Below, piece by piece: positions 30,512 through 38,744 of a stretch of 47,551 bases of DNA (the stretch's first letter is position 1; each line of letters opens with the position of its first letter). The position numbers and the translations under genes were made by a program. The notes under the pieces were generated by a model. The model made no database searches. It saw nothing but the letters and a program-made list of their open reading frames with translations, and was not told the DNA's origin. Source of the stretch: Deltaproteobacteria bacterium (GTDB taxonomy: Bacteria; Myxococcota_A; Polyangia; Polyangiales; Houyiibacteriaceae). The stretch is from positions 1-47,551 of the forward strand of contig JAFDAJ010000013.1 in the NCBI GenBank assembly GCA_019313915.1. The letters run 5' to 3'.

Positions 30512-31788
30512 GGGGGATGTATTGGAAGCCCGAGGGCGCGTCTCAGGTGCAGCGAGCACTCGTCGCGGCTCTTGCGGTCGTCGGCCTCGTGGCCGTCGAG
30601 GTGTTTCCCACGGAAGAGCAGCAACCGCACTACGCGGAGAAGATGCTCGCTGCCCGAAAGGCACAGGACGCGCTGGACGTGATCCACGACGCGTCCGCGC
30701 GAAGGGGCCTCTACCTGCGAGCCAAGACGGATCCCGCGGCCTCCAGGTTGATCGGCGAAGTGCTGTCGCCCATCACCAGCGGAAGTGGAAGCCTAGTTTC
30801 CAAACAGACCTCGGTGAACCCCAACTTTGCCGCGGTCCTGGTGCAATGGCTCAAGGACCTTCGAATCAAGAGCGGTGATGTGGTTGCCGTCGGGGTGTCC
30901 GGTTCCTTTCCCTCCATGAACATAGCGGTCTATTCGGCGCTTCACGAGCTCGGTGTCGAACCGATCATCATTTCCAGCACTGCGGCGTCGCAGTGGGGTG
31001 CCAACGATCCCAACTTCACCTGGCTCGACATGGAAGCCGTCCTACGAAAGAACGAGATCTTTCCGTACAAATCGGTGGCTGCCTCTCTTGGTGGCGTGGG
31101 CGACGACGCGATTGGCCTGACCAAGCGGGGCCGGCGCATGCTCGAGCGCGCCATCGAGCGCAACGAGATCCCGCTTCTTGCTGACATCGAACCCGAGAAG
31201 AAAAAGGCGGAGATCGTCGACGAGGAGGAAGGTCAGCCTGCACCGAACTTGGCGTTGGTCGATGAAGACCGCGTCCGTGAGCGAATGCGCGTCTACTACG
31301 AAATGGCAGGGGACCGCGCAATCGACGCTTACATCAACGTTGGCGGCGGCACGGTGTCTGTCGGCACGAAGGTGGGCAAGCGCAAGTTCTTACCGGGCGT
31401 CAATGCACGTCCTCCGAAGGGCATCCAGGAGATGCCGCCTTCGGTGCTCGGCGCCTTTCTCGAGAGCGGTGTGCCCGGCATTCATGTGACGCGAATCATC
31501 GACCTCGCCGAAGAGTATGGTTTGGAGATCGCGCCACGCATCACGCCGGAGCCCGGCACCGGTGACGTCTTCCAGAAACGCCAGCCAAATCGGTGGCTCG
31601 CTGGCATCGTGATGGCTCTGATCCTGTTGTCGCTCTTCGTGGTTGCTCGCGCCCCATGGGGCACTCGAATGCTCCGCACGACGATTCCCCCGGAGAGCAT
31701 TCTGCCGCCTCCGCCGCGAACGCCGAGTGGGTTTGTGCCTCGTGCCGACAAGCACGATGGCAACGGCACGGCGACGGATCCTCCATAG
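30508..31788 (+). CDS. pgsW: Poly-gamma-glutamate system protein PgsW
   Basis: 426 residues. One membrane helix is near the N-terminus (ALVAALAVVGLVAVEVF) and another near the C-terminus (WLAGIVMALILLSLFVVA), with a large soluble domain between. Conserved blocks such as GDVVAVGVSGSFPSMNIAVY and AYINVGGGTVSVGTK match the poly-gamma-glutamate system protein (TIGR04332-type) found in Gram-negative pgs operons. It begins with ATG 30508 in an ATGA overlap with pgsC. The C-terminal tail after the second helix is Pro-rich. Its exact role in polymer release or regulation is not established. Confidence 0.85.
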   Translation: MRGMYWKPEGASQVQRALVAALAVVGLVAVEVFPTEEQQPHYAEKMLAARKAQDALDVIHDASARRGLYLRAKTDPAASRLIGEVLSPITSGSGSLVSKQTSVNPNFAAVLVQWLKDLRIKSGDVVAVGVSGSFPSMNIAVYSALHELGVEPIIISSTAASQWGANDPNFTWLDMEAVLRKNEIFPYKSVAASLGGVGDDAIGLTKRGRRMLERAIERNEIPLLADIEPEKKKAEIVDEEEGQPAPNLALVDEDRVRERMRVYYEMAGDRAIDAYINVGGGTVSVGTKVGKRKFLPGVNARPPKGIQEMPPSVLGAFLESGVPGIHVTRIIDLAEEYGLEIAPRITPEPGTGDVFQKRQPNRWLAGIVMALILLSLFVVARAPWGTRMLRTTIPPESILPPPPRTPSGFVPRADKHDGNGTATDPP

Positions 31789-31838
31789 GATTGAGACCAC
31801 TAGCCGTCGTGCTATGCCAGCGGCACTTGGAGGTTCAC

Positions 31839-32474
31839 ATGCTTCGTCATTCACCCTTTGTCTTTCTCATCGTTTCGTCTTTTTTGGCCCTTAGTTGTAA
31901 CAATGCGGTCGTGAAGACCGGCGAAATTACCGTCCGATCCGACGACACAGTCGACTTCACACAGTTCGAGACCTTCAGCGTCGTCACGAGCGCTCTCGCG
32001 CCGCCCGAAGCGCCAGAGCCAGGCCCCGAGGAGGAGTTCTTCAACAACCTCGTCAACGACCTCATCATCGAGGCCATGCAAGCGGCACCGGTTTGTCTGA
32101 CTTTCATTCCGCCGGATGAGGTGACCGAGGAGAACCAGCCCGACCTGTGGGCGGCGAACGGGCTCGGACGAACGACAGACGGTGGCTACTACTACGAGTG
32201 CCGCGGCGGCTGGTGGTGGGGCTACTGGGGCTGGTACTGGGACCCCTGCGCGATTTGGTATCCGGTCTACGTCGAGTACGATGTGGGCAACCTGCTCATC
32301 CCCGTCGGCCCGCCGCCTGCCGAAGGCGAGGAGCCGGCGCCGATCTTTGCCGGCCTCGCACAAAAGATTGTGGGAACTGGTTCAGGCGTAGAAACGGAAG
32401 TTAGGCGTGCCGTTGACGCCATCTTCCAGCAATGGCCAGTCCCACCACGGACCTCCTGCACACCGCCGCAGTAG
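31839..32474 (+). CDS. Lipoprotein, DUF4136-like
   Basis: 211 residues. Signal peptide with lipobox LALSC (Cys20). The early FTQFETFSVV strand resembles DUF4136 proteins, and the middle is unusually aromatic (GGWWWGYWGWYWDPC), a pattern often seen in Myxococcota lipoproteins. The C-terminal helix VETEVRRAVDAIFQQWP is also typical. GGAGG is six bases before ATG 31839. It follows pgsW on the same strand at 50 bases, so it could be part of the same transcript, but no link to capsule is known. Confidence 0.72.
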   Translation: MLRHSPFVFLIVSSFLALSCNNAVVKTGEITVRSDDTVDFTQFETFSVVTSALAPPEAPEPGPEEEFFNNLVNDLIIEAMQAAPVCLTFIPPDEVTEENQPDLWAANGLGRTTDGGYYYECRGGWWWGYWGWYWDPCAIWYPVYVEYDVGNLLIPVGPPPAEGEEPAPIFAGLAQKIVGTGSGVETEVRRAVDAIFQQWPVPPRTSCTPPQ

Positions 32475-32476
32475 GG

Positions 32477-33838
32477 TTAGCGCTGCCGGCGGCGGGAGCG
32501 TCGGTGCTGCTTTGCTAGCTCGGCCTGATGACGTTTCGTCAGCTTTGGCGGGAACACGTAGGCCGCCAGATGATCGAGTGGATTCAGCACCTCGCCGTTC
32601 TGGAACATGCCGAAGTGTAGGTGGGCGCCCGAGTCTCTGATTCCGGTGCGGCCCACCTCGCCAAGGCGCTGGCCCGCTTTCACTTGGTCGCCGACCTGGA
32701 CGTCGTAGCTCGCGAGATGCGCATAGAGCGAAACCACGCCGTGGCCGTGGTCGACTTCGATGAACAGGCCACGCGGGCCCATGTGCCTCTCGTGGACGAT
32801 CACGGCGCCCCACGGTTCGAGCGGGATGTGGGCGCGGCGTTCCCAGTCCACGCCCGCGAACGTCACGGTGCCCGCAGCCACCGAGCGGACGGGCTCACCT
32901 TGCTCCGACGCGAAGTCGATGCCGTGATGCGGACGCCGCCCATTGTCACGGAACTCGCCTAGGCCACTGATTGCGATTCGCGGATATCCATCGAGAGGAC
33001 TGACGAATGAGATCCCGCCAACTCCTCGACCACCGCGACTGAGCAACGCAAAGCTGCTCAGCAAGCGGCGCCTGGCGGTGAGGATGCGGTCTTCCGGAGC
33101 CGTGTCCCCCACACGATCCCCCCACACGAAGTGAGAAACCACGTGCCGATGACGCGCGGAATCGAACGCGCCGTCGATGTGCGGGCACTGTTGACCGAAC
33201 ACGTTCAACATCGCCGCCGCGAAGTACAGGTTCGGCTCCGGGCTCGACAGCACGCCACGGCGAAATGCAAACGCGCTCACGTCCAGCTCTTTGCGAGTCC
33301 ATCCTTGGTCGGTCCAGACGCCAAACCGATAGACGCCCTCGCGGATGTTGCCCTCGTGCATCCCCCGGTTGATCAACGTGAGCCCGGTGCCATAGCTGTT
33401 GTCGATGTCGGCGTTGCAGTCGCTCTGGGCGTACACCAACGCCGCCAGGAGCCACGGATCGACATCGAACTCGAGGCTGTACCGAACGATCGCGTCCGCG
33501 TAGCGTTCGAGGTGCTGAGCCCTCGTCGAATCGGGGCACACATGGGCCATGGCCTGTGCAAGGTCGGAGGGCGCGACGTGTGCCGGCGAGGCAGGTTCGT
33601 CCGGCCAGTACGACAGATCGACTAGGCCACGTCCCCGAGGGCGAAGGCCCAAGCGACGCATCTCCTCCGCCGTCAGAGGCCCCTTCGGTCCCGGCGCCTG
33701 AACCGCTGGAGAGTCGTTCAGCACCACACCCTTTCGGATCCGCCGCTTCCACGGCGCGTCCTGCGCGTGGCTCGGCTCCAGGGTGGCTGTGAACACGGCG
33801 AGGAAGGCGAGGGTTAAAAGACTGGCAAGAATTCTCAA
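32477..33838 (-). CDS. Secreted M23 metallopeptidase with lysozyme-like N-terminal domain
   Basis: 453 residues. A TTG start at 33838 gives a perfect signal peptide (RILASLLTLAFLAVFTATLEPSHA) with GGAG six bases upstream; the longer frame (to 33925) lacks one. Residues about 110-250 look like a transglycosylase-type helical domain (FDVDPWLLAALVYAQSDCN, TGLTLINRGM). The C-terminal LytM domain has H304-x3-D308 in HHGIDF and HLHFG at 406-410, the zinc ligands of active M23 endopeptidases. A basic tail (RRSRRRQR) ends the protein. It should cut peptidoglycan cross-links. It converges with the lipoprotein gene. Confidence 0.85.
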   Translation of the reverse strand: MRILASLLTLAFLAVFTATLEPSHAQDAPWKRRIRKGVVLNDSPAVQAPGPKGPLTAEEMRRLGLRPRGRGLVDLSYWPDEPASPAHVAPSDLAQAMAHVCPDSTRAQHLERYADAIVRYSLEFDVDPWLLAALVYAQSDCNADIDNSYGTGLTLINRGMHEGNIREGVYRFGVWTDQGWTRKELDVSAFAFRRGVLSSPEPNLYFAAAMLNVFGQQCPHIDGAFDSARHRHVVSHFVWGDRVGDTAPEDRILTARRRLLSSFALLSRGGRGVGGISFVSPLDGYPRIAISGLGEFRDNGRRPHHGIDFASEQGEPVRSVAAGTVTFAGVDWERRAHIPLEPWGAVIVHERHMGPRGLFIEVDHGHGVVSLYAHLASYDVQVGDQVKAGQRLGEVGRTGIRDSGAHLHFGMFQNGEVLNPLDHLAAYVFPPKLTKRHQAELAKQHRRSRRRQR

Positions 33839-33988
33839 GCGGCTCTCCGGAGCTTTAAGGATGCCGTCCTCAGAGGAACCCTCCAACTTAATGGCGTAAG
33901 TCCGCGGACTGTTTGGCGTCTTCAAAGCTTTTGCGACCTTGGGCCATGTCCGCTAGGGTGCCGGTCAGGCAATGCGGCGAAACGCGCG

Positions 33989-34924
33989 ATGAGCACTCAC
34001 ATGGGGACAGAAATTTTGGGGGAGCGCCTCGCATCGCTTGCAAACCGTCAAGAGCTTTTCGCTCGGCGGCAATACGAGCCTGTGATCTCTCACCAAGCGC
34101 TCGAATCGACCACGTCGGTTTGGTTTGGCGTTGGTGTCGCTGCGGACGACGCGAGCTGCGGTCTTCCGGTTGACGTTCTCGTCCTCGTCTTCGCCCAGGA
34201 GATGGTCCGTCGCGAGCTCGGGCTTGCCAAGAGCTCCATTCTCATCGCCGACAGCAACGCATGCAATGCCGGCGTGCCGAGGCTGGACGTGCATCGGGCG
34301 GCATCGCTTGCACAAGCGCCGTTGGAGGCGCTGATCGATCGCTTTGGCTTCCCCGTCGATATCCGTCGCTCATCTGCGTTAGCGCCAGCCTCCGAGGTGG
34401 AGCGCAAGCAAGAGGCGCTCGAAATTGAAAACGGTTACGTCGCACAGCAACTCGTTCAAACCGAGATCATGCGTACCCGCGGTGCTGCGGTCAAAGTCGG
34501 TTGGGCCCTCTCCGCCTGCACCTACGACGAAACGTACTTCGACCGCCTGTATCGCAACCGCTTTGGCGACCAGGTCACATTTGCGTATACGATTGGCGGT
34601 CGGACGCTCAACACACAGCGTCCGCGCGCCTGTCCGTACCTCTGCCGTGAACCGCAGGACCGCTTGCTGCTTGGCACCAAGGAAAACGCAGTTCGAAAGC
34701 TCTACAATGACGCGGCTTCGCCTGCCGTCCGCGGGTACCGCCGATTGATCGGCAAGCTTGCACGCGCGTATCATCATCTCACCGGGGACGACCCGGGCAC
34801 GCCTGAGACCTTCCTCCAGTTCGTCGTCGATGCATCGGCCGGCCCCATTAATGGAGCCGCTACCGCAGGAAAGAGGCCAGCCCGCGAATCGCGAGCCGGC
34901 GCCCCGTCGAGCTTCGCCCCCTGA
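33989..34924 (+). CDS. Hypothetical protein, possibly related to class I aminoacyl-tRNA-synthetase-like folds
   Basis: 311 residues, no signal or membrane segment. Blocks such as VDVLVLVFAQEMVRRELGL, SSILIADSNACN, VKVGWALSACTYDETYFDRLY and QVTFAYTIGGRTLNTQRPRACPYLC are conserved-looking. The VxxGW ... DExYFDxxF ... FxYxxGRT ... RPRxxPY run resembles pieces of archaeal tyrosyl-tRNA synthetase-like proteins, but the HIGH and KMSKS motifs are not seen. Assignment is therefore tentative. Its 3' end overlaps the convergent sulfotransferase gene by 65 bases and has a low-complexity tail. Confidence 0.5.
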   Translation: MSTHMGTEILGERLASLANRQELFARRQYEPVISHQALESTTSVWFGVGVAADDASCGLPVDVLVLVFAQEMVRRELGLAKSSILIADSNACNAGVPRLDVHRAASLAQAPLEALIDRFGFPVDIRRSSALAPASEVERKQEALEIENGYVAQQLVQTEIMRTRGAAVKVGWALSACTYDETYFDRLYRNRFGDQVTFAYTIGGRTLNTQRPRACPYLCREPQDRLLLGTKENAVRKLYNDAASPAVRGYRRLIGKLARAYHHLTGDDPGTPETFLQFVVDASAGPINGAATAGKRPARESRAGAPSSFAP

Positions 34925-35774
34925 TCTCACGCGCCTGCGCATCACTCAGCACGTCTGCGCCTCGTCCGCTTTGACCGGAGCGAAGAAACGACTCCGGCTT
35001 CACGCCGCGTTCCAGCAGCAGTGCCGTCGCATGGTCGAAGACCGACTCACGCTGCTTCATCGCATCGAAGCTGCTCTCGATGACGGCCCGGTCGACCCAC
35101 CGTTCGCTACGGTCCCAGCCGAGGAAGTCGACGATGCGTTCGATCGATGCCTTGCGATCGGTCAACAGGTCCTCGTAGCGGACGATCAGTACGTCGGGGT
35201 CCGAGGCGAGTTCGCGCCACCCAGCGACATGCTCGAACCACGAGCCGTACTGCACCCGCCCATCCATGAAGCGCCGGTAGAAGTCGTCGAGCGTCCCCTC
35301 GAACCCGAGGTACGCACGATAGAAATGAAAGTACGATACCAGCACATCCAAGCCATCCCGTTCGACGTAGATGTAGCGCGCCCCATCGGGGAGCCATTGT
35401 CTGGGCAAGTGGCTCTTGAACACCCGGGGGGAGGCGAAGCGCTCCAAGTCCGAGGCGGTGAGCTCGCCGATCGCGAGCGACCGCTCGAACCAGGGTGACA
35501 CCTTCGTGAGATGCGCAGGATCGGGCTGCTCCTCGTGCATCAATAGATACAAGATCCATTGGGTCAACGTCGTGCCCGATCGTGGGTAGCTCGAGATGAA
35601 TACGTCGGTTGGCCGCACCTCGAACTCCATCCGGCCTCGCAGGAAGTTGGCGATTCGGCGGGCGTTGTCCAGATTGCGAACTGCGACGTCGATCGCGCTC
35701 GTCGCCGCGCCCAGGACGCGGCTCGCCGTCTTCTGAAGAGGGTCTCGAGTGTTGGTCGTCTTCGTTGGCCGCAT
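34860..35774 (-). CDS. PAPS-dependent sulfotransferase (SULT-like)
   Basis: 304 residues. The 5'-phosphosulfate-binding loop is SSYPRSGTTLTQWI (61-74) and the 3'-phosphate region is YIYVERDGLDVLVSYFHFYRAY; FKSHLP carries the usual catalytic His. The organisation is that of cytosolic small-molecule sulfotransferases that act on phenols, alcohols or steroids. The acceptor is unknown. The sterol locus is 6 kb away with other genes between, so a link to it is only a suggestion. It diverges from a TauE-type permease with 30 bases between starts. Confidence 0.85.
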   Translation of the reverse strand: MRPTKTTNTRDPLQKTASRVLGAATSAIDVAVRNLDNARRIANFLRGRMEFEVRPTDVFISSYPRSGTTLTQWILYLLMHEEQPDPAHLTKVSPWFERSLAIGELTASDLERFASPRVFKSHLPRQWLPDGARYIYVERDGLDVLVSYFHFYRAYLGFEGTLDDFYRRFMDGRVQYGSWFEHVAGWRELASDPDVLIVRYEDLLTDRKASIERIVDFLGWDRSERWVDRAVIESSFDAMKQRESVFDHATALLLERGVKPESFLRSGQSGRGADVLSDAQAREIRGRSSTGRRLAIRGLASFLR

Positions 35775-35804
35775 GATCAGACGTTGACTACCCTAGCACC
35801 GCCG

Positions 35805-36545
35805 ATGGAAGCCCTAGCACATATCACGACGCCGGAGTTCGCTGTGGCGTTCATCGTGAGCTTCCTTGCGGCCGCGCTTCACAGCACCGTGGGGTTTGGC
35901 TTCGCCCTGCTCAGCGTGCCTCTCCTTTCGCTCCTCAACCCATTGTTTGCGCCGGTTCCCCAGCTTCTCGTCGTGTTCCCGCTGACCCTCGCGATCGTGT
36001 GGCGTGAGCGTCACGCTGTCGAGGTTCGGAGCACGCTTTGGATCTTCGCCGGGCGAGTGCCGGGAGCGCTCGTCGGGGTCGCTCTGCTCAAGTTGCTTTC
36101 GACCGCCGCACTCGATGTGTTGATGTCTACGATGGTGATCATCGGGGTCGTGATCGTCATCAGCCGTGGGACCTTTCGCCGAACCGCTGCTCGGGAGTTC
36201 GGTGCGGGCGTTGCCTCAGGAACGATGGCCATGGTGTCGGCGATCGGCGGGCCGCCCATTGCGCTCCTCTATCGGAACGACGCCGGACCCACCGTGCGCG
36301 CCAACCTCGGCTTGGTGTTTGCGGTCGGCCTCTGCATCACCATCAGCGTGCGCGCCGCTGCCGGAGAGGTTAGCTGGGACGAGGTAGTCGTTGGCGCCGC
36401 CCTGCTGCCGTCGGTGTGGCTCGGGCTAAGGGCGAGTCACAGTCTAATACCGCGCGTCGATGGCCCGCGATTGCGCAACATCATCGTTTTCGTTGCCGGC
36501 GCCGCCGCGCTCTTGCTACTCGCGCGGGGCGCGCTCAACTGGTGA
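35805..36545 (+). CDS. TauE/SafE-family permease (sulfite exporter-like)
   Basis: 246 residues, about eight membrane helices arranged in two repeats. The first opens with VAFIVSFLAAALHSTVGFGFALL, and the second contains ASGTMAMVSAIGGPPIALLY with the GGPP motif characteristic of the family. Members export sulfite, sulfoacetate or other organic anions. ATG 35805 is the only suitable start near the divergent sulfotransferase. The 3' end overlaps the convergent L,D-transpeptidase by 11 bases. Confidence 0.85.
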   Translation: MEALAHITTPEFAVAFIVSFLAAALHSTVGFGFALLSVPLLSLLNPLFAPVPQLLVVFPLTLAIVWRERHAVEVRSTLWIFAGRVPGALVGVALLKLLSTAALDVLMSTMVIIGVVIVISRGTFRRTAAREFGAGVASGTMAMVSAIGGPPIALLYRNDAGPTVRANLGLVFAVGLCITISVRAAAGEVSWDEVVVGAALLPSVWLGLRASHSLIPRVDGPRLRNIIVFVAGAAALLLLARGALNW

Positions 36546-37932
36546 AGTGAATCCAGGTCGTTTCCCGCTGGAAGCGTATGGCATGCCAGGCGGTCGGGAC
36601 CTCGGGTTCGCTCCAGTAGTAGAGCCAGCGCGCGTCGACCGGCGCGATGTTCGTGCAGCCATGACTGCGTACTTTGCCGAAGTCGGTGTGCCAGTAGGCG
36701 CCGTGAAGCGCGTAGCCGCCATGGTAGTAGAGCGTCCACGGGACTTCTTCGACCTCGTAGAATCCGTCGATCGGATCGGTCGCGTTCATCGTGGTCGAGA
36801 TGTATTTTTGCTCAACTTCGAAGAGCCCGGTTGGTGGCTCGTAGCCTTCCTTCCCGCTCGAGATCAGCGTCGCGTAGACTGGGTCGTCGCCTTCGTAGGC
36901 CACGAGAGTTTGCTCTGAGAGGTCGACGTGAATCCACTTCCCGTTGGCCGGAACGTCGCTCGGACGTTTGGTTCGGCGCGCCACACGGACCTGGTCACGG
37001 CGAACCGCGCCGGGCGTGCCGGAGACATACGCCACGTTGCCCTTGGTTAGCTCTTCTTTGATCACGAATCGTGCGTGCTTCTTGGCAGTGCCCGTCACCC
37101 GAGGCGCGCTGCCCTCGATGTTCAGCAGCTCGCGATCCTCGCCGTACACGATTGCAAGGGGGAGGGCCCAGCCATCGTGGCCGAGCTCTTCGCCGCGAAC
37201 CACGTCTGGATTGCGCAGCTCGACGTCGCTTTCGCGAACGAAGCGGCCTCGGACGGTGCGGTAGAAGACGGCCCCGTCGGCCTTGCGCGTCTCTTTCTCG
37301 GCCAGTGCGAGGAAGTAGTCCCCTTCCATCAGGGACGAAACCGCTTCAGGCGTGGCGCCCTTCTTCTCCATTGCGCGGCGCGCCTGCTTCTCTTCCTGCA
37401 CGGTCGGAATGCGGTAGTAGCGCGGGGCACGTTTGGTGATGACCCGCGAGTACTGATAGGGAAGGTGGTTGCTGACCTTTGCCGGCGGCACGCCGTATCG
37501 GTTCGTGCTCGGCGTGTCGCTGACGTGGAAGCCGAGAGACGTGCAGACGTACCCGAATGGTGCGGCTTTATACCAAGAGCCGTCGTTGCAACCAGAGCCA
37601 CCGACTTTGTCGCCGACTTTGACTACGCTTCCTCGGCGCACGACGCCGGCGACCCGGGGGCTACTCGCGGCTTTGTCGTAGACGAACGAATCGTAGTGAA
37701 ACGCGGACCCGAAGCGTCCCGCCTTGCCAGGATTGTTCTTCGGGCTTCGTTGCAGCTCGTTCCAGCCGTCGAGGCCGGGGGCCTGCAGGACGCTTCGCCC
37801 ATCAATGACTTCCACGGGTTGGCGCCGCTCGCTAGTTGCATGTTCGCCGAGGGCGACCGCTCCACCACTCACTCCCGCGATGAGGACCGCCAGGAACAAC
37901 AAAGACCATCGATTCGAAAAAAACCGCAGCAT
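36535..37932 (-). CDS. L,D-transpeptidase (YkuD) with SH3-like N-terminal region
   Basis: 465 residues beginning MLRFFSNRWSLLFLAVLIAG, a signal anchor or signal peptide. Residues about 80-150 form a beta-rich segment (SVVKVGDKVGGSGCNDGSWYKAAPFGYVC) like a bacterial SH3 domain. The YkuD domain starts near KWIHVDLSEQTLVAYEGDDP and has the catalytic HGAYWH ... SHGCTN (423-428, nucleophile C426). These enzymes form 3-3 cross-links or attach proteins to peptidoglycan. The longer frame to 37965 lacks a good start. It converges with the TauE gene. Confidence 0.85.
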   Translation of the reverse strand: MLRFFSNRWSLLFLAVLIAGVSGGAVALGEHATSERRQPVEVIDGRSVLQAPGLDGWNELQRSPKNNPGKAGRFGSAFHYDSFVYDKAASSPRVAGVVRRGSVVKVGDKVGGSGCNDGSWYKAAPFGYVCTSLGFHVSDTPSTNRYGVPPAKVSNHLPYQYSRVITKRAPRYYRIPTVQEEKQARRAMEKKGATPEAVSSLMEGDYFLALAEKETRKADGAVFYRTVRGRFVRESDVELRNPDVVRGEELGHDGWALPLAIVYGEDRELLNIEGSAPRVTGTAKKHARFVIKEELTKGNVAYVSGTPGAVRRDQVRVARRTKRPSDVPANGKWIHVDLSEQTLVAYEGDDPVYATLISSGKEGYEPPTGLFEVEQKYISTTMNATDPIDGFYEVEEVPWTLYYHGGYALHGAYWHTDFGKVRSHGCTNIAPVDARWLYYWSEPEVPTAWHAIRFQRETTWIHFTS

Positions 37933-38086
37933 ATGACGTCGCTTCGAAATCGGCGCTCGACCCACCGTGCACCGGAGCCCGAGGATAGCGCCACTTTCGC
38001 TGGATTCAAAAGATCGGCCGGAGCGCCGATTTTCGGCGCAATTTCTGCACTAGGAGGTACCCGATCACAGGTGCTAAGCCGCGATC

Positions 38087-38719
38087 ATGCCTTCCGAACA
38101 CGCGCAACAAGCCCTTTCCCATCTTCGCGATCCGTCCGACTTCCAATGGTACGTGATTCCGTTCCTCGTAATCGTGCTCTACATCTACCACGACCAGATA
38201 GGCCGAAAGAACTACAGCGTCGTCTTCGCCGGCCTCGCGCTATGGGGCATGGATTGGTTCAACGAGATTTGGAACTCGCTGATCTTCCACTTCAGTGGCT
38301 ACGCGCCCGCATGGTCTGCGCCTGGCGAAACCGCGTACTTGATTCTGATCGGACTCAACATCGAGATCTGTTTCATGTTCGCGATCCTCGGAATCGTGAC
38401 GACCGTCATGCTCCCCGCCAAGGAAGCGAAGATCCTCGGCTTGCCCAACCGTTGGGTGTTCGCGGTGTTCTTCAGCGCGCTCGCCGTCTTCATCGAGTAT
38501 GGCCTCAACGCCGTCGACGCCCTGACCTGGGATTACTCGTGGTGGAATCGCTCCGCGCCCTGGCTGATCTTCTTGCTCGGCTACCTCCCGTTCTTGGTCG
38601 TCGCCTACTGGGTGCACGACATGAAATGCATCAAGAGGCAGGCCGCAGCCGTCGGCGTGATCTTCACCTTCGACGCCATCTGCTTGATCGTGTTCGGCGC
38701 TGTGCTCGGCTGGATCTAA
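38087..38719 (+). CDS. Polytopic membrane protein of unknown function
   Basis: 210 residues, about six hydrophobic helices. WGMDWFNEIWNSLIFHFSG and NAVDALTWDYSWWNRS are the most polar, conserved-looking stretches, with Asp, Asn, Glu and His inside helices, which suggests a buried active site or ligand site. No family could be named. It stands alone on the plus strand, 154 bases after the divergent transpeptidase gene. Confidence 0.7.
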   Translation: MPSEHAQQALSHLRDPSDFQWYVIPFLVIVLYIYHDQIGRKNYSVVFAGLALWGMDWFNEIWNSLIFHFSGYAPAWSAPGETAYLILIGLNIEICFMFAILGIVTTVMLPAKEAKILGLPNRWVFAVFFSALAVFIEYGLNAVDALTWDYSWWNRSAPWLIFLLGYLPFLVVAYWVHDMKCIKRQAAAVGVIFTFDAICLIVFGAVLGWI

Positions 38720-38744
38720 CTGCGCGCCGCAGGCGCTCCGGCTT

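Noticed and set aside
34860-36545. A dedicated sulfur-compound operon (sulfotransferase plus TauE)
   Set aside because: The genes are divergent, TauE substrates vary widely and no PAPS or sulfite genes accompany them.
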